Of a DNA stretch of 64,000 nucleotides, positions 56,444-64,000 are shown in pieces. Position 1 is the stretch's first letter, and each line of letters opens with the position of its first letter. Made by a program: the position numbers and the translations under genes. The notes beneath the pieces were generated by a model. That model was not told the DNA's origin, searched no databases, and was given only the letters and a program-made list of their open reading frames with translations. The stretch is from Eretmocerus hayati (lineage: Eukaryota; Arthropoda; Insecta; Hymenoptera; Aphelinidae). The stretch spans positions 74,111,186-74,175,185 of the forward strand of contig CM056743.1 of assembly GCA_029851415.1 (NCBI GenBank). The letters run 5' to 3'.

Positions 56444-58431
56444 GAAAAAGTGTCAGTAGACTGAGCAATTGTTAGGTCGTTATGAGATATAGCTATCTTC
56501 CACAGGAAAGTTTCCTCTGAGCAGAGAGGGTATTCTAGGATGAAACTTGTGGTGCACCCTTCCCCCCGCTGATGGTCAATAGAGCCACTGGATACTGAAT
56601 GGAAATATACATGATCTATCCACAACCAGTGAAATTCGTACGTGTGTCAAGACTTGGTCTCATCTTGCCCGTACTGTCTAGTTTGATACCTTGTTGGGAA
56701 ATCTCCGAGTACGCTTGCAGGAGCAAATCATTCGAATTCGTATTCCTATTCAGCGAATGGCACAAGAAACCAACCATTTGGTGCTCTGAGAGTCCTGCAC
56801 GACTCACTCTCAAAATCTCAATTGCCAATCTTCACGGCAACATGACGGCAATTCACCTGAATTCTGTATGGTAATCTCTTCCTTCTTAGCCAAAATTGAC
56901 TGTCTGACGATCCGAGGCCCTAATAACGCAGTTTTAGTTCCTGGAGCACACGAAACAACGAATAATTTCCGATACTTGGGCACAAGAGGGTTAATGGAAG
57001 ACCACCTTCAGGATCGACCTCCATATTTAAATGCGTTCTGGTGCAATCATCAGTGTATGAGCATGGGTTATCACATAATTCCGTAACGAACCTCCACCCA
57101 TCTTTTCTATCTATTTTATTTTTGATAAGATGGGGCATACCTGAGACACGAATATGTTCCTATCTCCGTGTGAAGGGTGATTATGTCCTCCATTCCTACA
57201 TTCAGTAATTGATACCTGAGAGGTTACACATGAGGATGGGCTGAGAAACGAACATTTTTCCAAATCATCACGGGGTGTATCGGAGAGGCCTTGTTTTCAC
57301 ATGCAAATCTGGAAATCTCCCCACTGGGTGCTAAGAATCCACACCTTGCGTTTGAGCGGGAGCCTTGGCTATTCCTTGAAACTAAAGGCATCTCTCCATA
57401 TTACTATCGAGAGAAGTAACAGGGCGCGATGCCATAACCATTCCCCATGTAATCCCATGCATAGAAACCGGAAACGAGGTTCGTTTAGACCTCACGGGTC
57501 AATGGTTCTTCTCAGTTACGAAATACCCATTCCAGCGGGAAAACGACTTTTCCTCGAAAACACGAAAATTTGTTCGAAGTGGGGGGTATGGTATCAAGAG
57601 CATTCAGATGGACCTGGACTCTCATTGTTCTATGATTCCCCACGTGATTTGGTCTCCTAAAGATGATCGCGTTGGTTTTGGGAAGCGCAGATGCTGTTGA
57701 GATTGGGATCCAAGCAGGTCAAAATGAGCGAATTTTAGTTCCGTCCAATGAGCCCGCGCCTGAATTACTGGAACCTCGATCTGAACAGCATCTGAGATTG
57801 CAAATCCACCAGGATCATCCCTGAGAGGCCAAAATACGTAGAAAATCATGGTGCGATAAGTATGTAGGCTCATTCAAACGCTTGTATTGCCATCGCGCCA
57901 ATATGAACGAACTTTGGTGTTTTCTCAGAAGAATTCGTCTCTCCGATAGGTCCGATTTTCCGCAATTCAGAAAGACCCTCGATCCCGGAAGCCCGAACAA
58001 ACCTCATTTTCGATTTTTACGGAAGAAAATCAATGAGAAATAACTAATCGCAAGATGATTTGGACGACAGCATCGCCCCGCGGTTTGTTACTGACAGTGG
58101 GAATATCCTTCATTTTCTACATTCTGAAGTATCTCCAGGGCTCTTGCTCGAACGCCAGATATTAATTCTCAGTACGCAGCGAGAAGATGCTCACATCTAC
58201 ACGTGAAAACACAACTTTTCCGACCCTGCCCGTCACAATTTGCCCACCCTATGGCGTATCTATAAATTCGTTCTGGCACAAGGACAATGATGCCGTAGAT
58301 CGGGACACCTGCATTTTTCAGTAAGCAGATAGCTCTCTGGGGAAGCTTGGCTAGTCCGCATCGACCAACTGGATCCTCTCTATCCAACTGTCTCATCAAA
58401 ACCTCTTCTCAATGATTACTTGTTCTTTCAG
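56444..58431. other. No gene seen; probable intron of the moesin gene
   Basis: Only short random frames on both strands. Upstream moesin exons were looked for and not found here. Confidence 0.5.
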
Positions 58432-58704
58432 GTGAAGAGTGCAATCCTGACCGATGAGATTTATTGCCCTCCAGAGACGTCAGTGCTTCTGGCATCATAT
58501 GCAGTCCAAGCTCGACATGGAGATTTCCAGAAGAGCATACATGTTCCTGGATTCTTGGCAAATGATCGACTACTCCCGCAACGTGTCATGGACCAACATA
58601 AGATGAGTAAAGAGGAATGGGAAAAATCTATCACAAATTGGTGGCAAGAGCACCGAGAGATGCTCCGGGAGGATGCGATGATGGAATATTTGAAGATAGC
58701 CCAG
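58432..58704 (+). CDS. Moe: Moesin/ERM exon, FERM domain (F2 lobe), single exon
   Basis: 273 bases, 91 codons in phase 0, bounded by a TTGTTCTTTCAG acceptor and a CCAG|GTATTA donor. The translation carries [53 protein letters not shown] and [13 protein letters not shown]. These are invariant ERM signatures and unlike merlin, which has different residues at several of these places. Moesin links cortical actin to membrane proteins; this part of the FERM domain binds phosphoinositides and membrane partners. There is no stop or frame break. The next exon should begin with the DLEMYGV block but is not within the remaining 5.3 kb, and no upstream exon is seen, so introns are long or the exon is isolated. 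Confidence 0.85.
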
Positions 58705-59299
58705 GTATTAATCTGTCCTTCATCAGGAGTATCATAATATCCCATCCCATTCCCTTAGTGTATCAAAAATCCTTTGTCTGCTCTCTATATCTCATATCAC
58801 GATACCTCCATAAGATCTTCGCATCCCCCTTTTTCTTATGTTACCGTCACGGAATTTGTGTACAAGGTTCCTCAGAGGTTGATTGTTCTCTTGTAGGATT
58901 TGGGGATTCCGGATATCCAGATACTCCGGAACATCTGTTTTTTAGATTAGAGGGAGAAACTTGAGAGCAAATCGCGATTGCTTGAAGGTAGTTTTGATAA
59001 TTCATTAATGATTCTAGAGACGAAATAAAGGAACACATACACGGTGTTTTGGAAGGAGGGAATATCGGTTCAAACATGTCACCCAAATCGGCAACCGGAA
59101 AATACCTGTATATGTTTTACTACAACATCTTAGTAGTATCCTTCTGGGACCAGATTCGTAGCTGTTTGGTATTCGGAATATGCTCAAGAATAGTGTTACC
59201 TCACATGACAGACGCGAATCGTTCTTTCGGGTGAATTACGCTTCCGGGGCATATGTCTCTCATAACCTCTGTTTTCGCCTCCGGTGAGTATCCACGAAG

Positions 59300-59690
59300 T
59301 CACGTCTTAGATCGCTTTACACAAGTGTGTGCAGTGACACTTATACCGCGATCTTCCAGTTGAATTCCTCTGCTCATGGAGCTACGTACGTTGATGATAT
59401 CACGCAACCCATCACTAAGCTGTCTGGAGAAGTTCCTCTGTCTGAGGGCAAGTCCTTTCCGATCATCGTAAATGAGTGAATTGTTGTCGACTGTACAGAG
59501 AATAGCAAAGACGAGATGCACACGTCACGCGAGACGAGAGGTGCTTCTCTAGTCGCAGTAGATCACGTCGCGCCTAAAATCAATGCTGTGTCACGAATGG
59601 CCTTGATGAGACTGTTGATGTTTGGGTCGACGAAGAGATTGAGGAATTGCAGAAGCGTCCGGAGTGTAGGATCGCGGGCCTCTGAGAGTG
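59300..59690 (-). other. Possible pair of small exons, minus strand
   Basis: One segment after CACTCTCAG (about 59678 down to 59540) reads DPTLRTLLQFLNLFVDPNIN and ends with a stop. Another, between CTGTACAG and GTACGT (about 59490-59390), reads DNNSLIYDDRKGLALRQRNF and on to GLRDIIN. Both have splice-like borders but no recognised family, and both could be chance. Confidence 0.25.
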
Positions 59691-60376
59691 ACGTTTGCGC
59701 TTCGCACACAGATCAAGAATTATCGTGCATGTCACTTCAGTAGAACTGGGCGGAAGGTCAGTACATCGATATTTGAGAGGGCAAAATATTCCGGAACGCA
59801 CCGATGATAATCTCAAAGTAGTGTTTCTCTATCCAGTAGATCTGAAGAAACATCGCTGATACATGCTGAAAACATCATTGGCTTACAGAGAAATTCTGCT
59901 AAATCAATGTGGCATGCATATTCAGTAGTTCTCATGTTGGATTGATGACTACGTGGCAATTGTGGAATGTTATCAATGTTAGGCCGTAAGACATGTTGCT
60001 GATGCATGAACTCAAGGGTCAACTGGTAGCAATTGGGTCTTCACGCGGTTTTCGAGAAACCTTTTCCCCCAAATTCTTTATGTTCTTTAGTTGGGACTAA
60101 TTCTTCCAGGTTTTTCTAGAGCTTCTAATTATATTCAATTGAATCCTAGAGTTATGGTTGTAAATTCGGGAACTTTGGTCTCGGAAATGCGTTCTGATTA
60201 GCTGGAGCTTGTGGGTAGTCATGGATAAGTAGAATTAAATTGGTCCTATGTGAATATCATGGCGAGGAATTTCACATCACCCCAAATTTGGCTTCACAAG
60301 GTTAGAGTTTCACTAGGTGTGTGCGTGTTTGCGGACAAAACGGGGTGAAGAGAACTCAGGGAGAGGTCGAACAGTT

Positions 60377-60543
60377 ACTCTGAGGCTCGAATTTATAGTC
60401 GTAATCCGGAGTCCGGATAAGCTAATCCGAGGCGCCACAATCGCCAGTCCTAATACATTCGCGAACTCGCCGCACCGATTGTGGCGCCTGGGATTAGCTT
60501 ATCCGGACTTCGGATTACGACTATAAATTCGGGCCTGAGAGTT
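60377..60543. mobile_element. Palindromic MITE, 167 bp
   Basis: Arms of about 70 bases pair: GAATTTATAGTCGTAATCCG (from 60390) faces CGGATTACGACTATAAATTC, with GGCGCCACAATCG / CGATTGTGGCGCC inside. The terminus is shared with the MITE at 10511. Confidence 0.8.
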
Positions 60544-61964
60544 CGCATTATCACACTATGGGGTCGGAATTCCTCATTGACCAAATGACGATTTTCTTGT
60601 GAATTTTTCATTGTAGAAAATGAGTTCGCACTCCTTTCTAGATAGCATGACTCTTTGTTGGATGAACGATACCTGGTTCTTCTTGAGTTCTCTTCACTCA
60701 GACAAAAATTCTGACGTGGAAGCTCAAAACGGAGCCCGAGGTCGCGTTCAGATAGTCATTTCTCATCGGCAGCATGTGGTTACCACACTCACGCGAGAGT
60801 TTTTTCTCGTTATTTTCAAACTGCAAAGGTTATTGCTCAGACGGTCACTGGTTTCCATGCCGTGAATCGTGAAAAAAGTCGTTGACGTAAATACCGGACG
60901 ATAATGAGATGTACCTAAATAGACTCAATCAAAGCAGATGAAGGTATGGCGCGGGAGATTATAGTGTACCTTTTCACATTACTCCCGGTTACACCCAATG
61001 ATTGGACAATATCTATCATAATTTTCACATTATGTTGACACCTGCCGCTGAGAGGTTGAGATCCTGGTAGCGAGCAAAACTCGTCGTTATTCGGTGGTGT
61101 GAGACCGAAACGTGTCCGTCACGAGTGGCGTAGCGTAGCGGAGGAGACGCCGAGTACGGCATGAAGCTATGGCTACAACGTATCTTTGAACATAAACTTG
61201 ATTAAATAACTTTGAGTCGATGAATAGTTCTGGAGATATGCACCCTTTGGAATGCCCCGAACATGTCTGCAAAATTTGGTGAAGATCGGTTCGGTAGATT
61301 CTTCAAATAAAGGTGCGAAAAAGCTGGTTCGAGTCGCGGCAAGAAAAGGGGCTTCGCCCTAATAGAGTTACCAGCCTTAGCTACCCTGGTCGTTGTAGAG
61401 TATGATCTGAACCAATGTATCACCTGCAATATTTTTTAAACTCATTTCTACGGAAAAACTTCGGGTTTCGGAGCTTAACTGCTGGAGTAGCCTGGGGAGC
61501 ATATTCAATAGCCTTCGGATGAGCTCATGATCATCCTCCATGTGATTGCTCTTGCCTCCTGTGTTTGTATTAGGACTCTTCAATGACTCATCGATTTTAT
61601 TCGTGGATATCCAAGCATTAACTACATATGCATACATCAAATACAGTTCTTATTCTCAGTGACAAGGATGCGCTCCCAGTACTCTGAGAGCAAAGTGAGG
61701 CAAGTCGTGTCCGAGTCACTTAGGTGATTCCCACCTTGCACATCGAGCAACTTGGTTACTAGAACAAAAATTTGTTGTCACTGTGACATGACTGGACTGG
61801 AGTTTTTCAGTTTCCAACTATAGCGAAACTCAAATTGGGAAAATTGTTCAGAAGAGTCAATGCTTAATTAATTTTCGAGATTCAGATCGCATGATGCGAT
61901 AGAAGAAAAGTTGAGAAAGATGTATTGAGATTATTGTTTTTCGGGGCGCGAGGCGGAGCGTCGC

Positions 61965-62660
61965 TTATCTCTTCCAGAAAAGTCTCGCTTGAGATGAATT
62001 CCTGAGATAGCAGAATGATACGAATGAAACTTTTTTCGTTTTTGAAAGGACTTTCGGATGTACGGGGTCGATTTCGACCCATAAGCAATGGGATGGCTAG
62101 TAATTCTCTAGAAGACCGAGTGAGAATCATACCATCGCTGCATCACAGAGGGACCGCACGAATCGATGCGGGGTAAGATCTGGGATTCTTAAAACAACTT
62201 CTCATCACGAAGAAGACAAATTTGATATCTCCTCAACCAGGAAATTTACCATCAGAGCCAAGAATTCTTGAGCTATCATTATCATCAAAGAGACAAATAT
62301 AATGAGAAGAACTTGGAAGAATGGATATCATAATAACCATCCGAGGCTCCGCGAGAGAGAAGGGCTGAGAGAAAGAACTGTTGATGAATTGACTAGGTCA
62401 ACAGAGGAATCAAGAATTGTCTTTTTCGTGATGAGAAGTCATTTTGAACATCACAGACCTCACCTCTCATCGATTCGTGCGGTTACCTCGTGATGCAAAT
62501 GACATGATTTTTATTCGGTGTTTTAGAGAGATACAAGTCATTCCATCAATCTCAAGGCAAAATCAACCCAGTACAGCCAAAAGTCCCATCGAGAACGAGC
62601 AGAATTCTCTTTATATCATCCCGATATCTCAAGAATTCAGCTGAAGCAAGGTTTTTCTGA
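61965..62660. repeat. Diverged inverted repeat, about 190-bp arms
   Basis: GACCGCACGAATCGATG (about 62150) pairs with CATCGATTCGTGCGGTTACC (about 62468). GATGAATTCCTGAGATA (about 61995) pairs with the TATCTCAAGAATTC region (about 62625). Identity is roughly 65-70% by eye. Likely an old foldback element. Confidence 0.55.
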
Positions 62661-64000
62661 AAAAATGTAGTTCTCAGCTAATGACCGTCGTCTTCTCGTT
62701 AACCGCGAGTAGATTCACATACAGAATATACTCCAACTTTTTTCCTTTCGCATCATTCGATTTGAATTTTGAATACCAATATGATTCAAACCATTACAAA
62801 CAACTTTCTCGCTTTAAGTTTTGCTGTAGTTGAGAACTGAAAATCTTTCTCGCATGTCGGAAACCATGCTTGCGGTAAGCAGCTCGGCATCGAGCATGAT
62901 TTCTCTCATTTTTTTTTGGGAATGTTTCACATCGCAAATTTTCCACTACATGGGAGTAATGTTATCTGTAAGATTTCAGGTATCTATCGAGCTATGTCAC
63001 AGTAACAACATAATTCGTTGCGGTGAACAAGTCTTTCGACGAGCAAGGTAGAAATTACCTGAGTGACTCGGGCATGGCTTGCTTTTCTCTTTTCTGAGTG
63101 TACTGATGACTTGTATGATCTCTTCCAACATGGAATGTGAAGAATCAATCTGCTCTTACTGTGATTAGTAGATATGACAGCATCCAGTTGTATGGTGTAG
63201 TTTAACGAACAAATCGCGTGTACGTGACACACACTCGCATATTAGGATAGGTAGACGAGATGGGTCAAGGTACATAGGCGCTGCTGCATAGGCGCGAGTG
63301 GCGAGCAGGGTTCGGATGAAAAAGATTTCAGAGATTTCAAGGTGGCGGGTGGCCCCCGGCCGTCCCTCTTCCTTACCCCCTTCACCAAGCCGCACCGCAC
63401 AGTAGGAAAGGCCGAAATTCTTTAGCTCAAAGTAACACGCTGAAGCCATCTAACTTTTGAGCTGAAAAATTTTGTTCCCTCTCACTGTGCGCTGCCGCGC
63501 GAAACGGTCTACTCCATGCTTTGTTGACATTCCAAAGCACCACTAAAAGTATTTAGGTGCGAGATTAGGGTGACGAGTTCGGGAGGACCAAATGCTCGAT
63601 TGTTGGCATCAAATCTAAAATCGAATCTCAAAGTTGAATTGTGTTTCAAAGTGTGCTCACTCTCTCCCAGCATATGTCAGATTCATGGGGCTATGTATAC
63701 GTCGTGTTATTCACAGTGATCTTCCAAAATTCAGTAGTCTCAGCGGTGGTTGGCTGTCATAATCAGATAAGTCTTTCCTCAATGCAACTATCAATCGTGA
63801 AGAATTCTAATGCAAGTGGAAACTTTGTGAAAAATTTCTGTTGTTTCCAGGTTGGTACACTCCAGTGCAACAAGTACTCATGCAGGATTCGAAAGCTAAT
63901 TAGATTAGTTGTCGCTCAGGGGTCAAAAATACGTATTTGCATCGATCTTATCAACAAAAATCTTCAGGTCTGCATAGCGGGCTGTTCTTGTTGATGTTGA
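62661..64000. other. No supported feature
   Basis: Short frames only; a 117-codon + strand frame at 63641 has no recognisable domain. Confidence 0.5.

Noticed and set aside
61130..61380. Second Helitron 3' end (GGGGCTTCGCCC hairpin followed by TAATAGAG)
   Set aside because: A hairpin is present but CTRR is missing and there is no matching 5' end or coding sequence nearby.
1..64000. CRISPR arrays, bacterial operons or phage
   Set aside because: No direct-repeat/spacer arrays, ribosome-binding sites or bacterial gene order; introns, LINEs and SINEs show nuclear eukaryotic DNA.

Overview
The window is eukaryotic, and the family content points to an insect, probably a hymenopteran such as a parasitoid wasp or ant; that assignment is an inference with no marker gene for species. 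Nearly everything that can be named is transposon, much of it nested. The only convincing host coding sequence is one 273-bp exon of a moesin/ERM gene on the + strand at 58.4 kb. A duplicated, promoter-like block with a conserved splice donor lies at 34.5-35.8 kb.

Layout. 1-8.7 kb: head-to-tail non-LTR retrotransposons set in (GA)n tracts. These are a minus-strand 'family A' LINE (zinc finger, coiled coil, FP-like domain and endonuclease in one frame) cut by the window edge, a 3' stub of an R1-like element (subfamily B2), and a nearly full-length R1-like element (B1). 8.7-13.3 kb: a 5'-truncated CR1/Jockey-type LINE, a palindromic MITE, a second LINE fragment and a 5S-rRNA-headed SINE with a clean target-site duplication. 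13.6-19.3 kb: a structurally complete Gypsy LTR retrotransposon (minus strand) with matching LTRs and a CCAGG duplication. 19.4-34.3 kb: a small foldback DNA element split by a 14.2-kb Helitron-like element. The Helitron carries an OTU-Rep-helicase polyprotein frame, a four-exon RPA-like gene, a C2H2 zinc-finger ORF, minisatellites and two palindromic MITEs.

34.3-36.1 kb: the duplicated promoter-like blocks. 36.1-39.8 kb: two more LINE copies with (AATC)n tails. 39.8-42.5 kb: mostly unassigned, with one LTR-like stretch. 42.5-51.5 kb: a second GA-centred LINE cluster with family A copy 2, a 3' stub, an internally deleted B1 copy, a B2 3' fragment and the C-terminal end of another LINE. 51.5-56.4 kb: a decayed Gypsy-like gag/protease region (minus strand), split by a 1.7-kb foldback element with tRNA-like Pol III boxes in each arm. 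56.4-64 kb: low-information, probably intronic sequence around the moesin exon, with a small MITE and a diverged inverted repeat.

The elements act on one another rather than forming a pathway. R1-like and family A LINEs recur in GA microsatellites, the Helitron sits inside a foldback element, and a foldback element sits inside a gag gene. If the promoter duplication belongs to moesin, the 22 kb between them would be its transposon-filled first intron; this is an untested inference.
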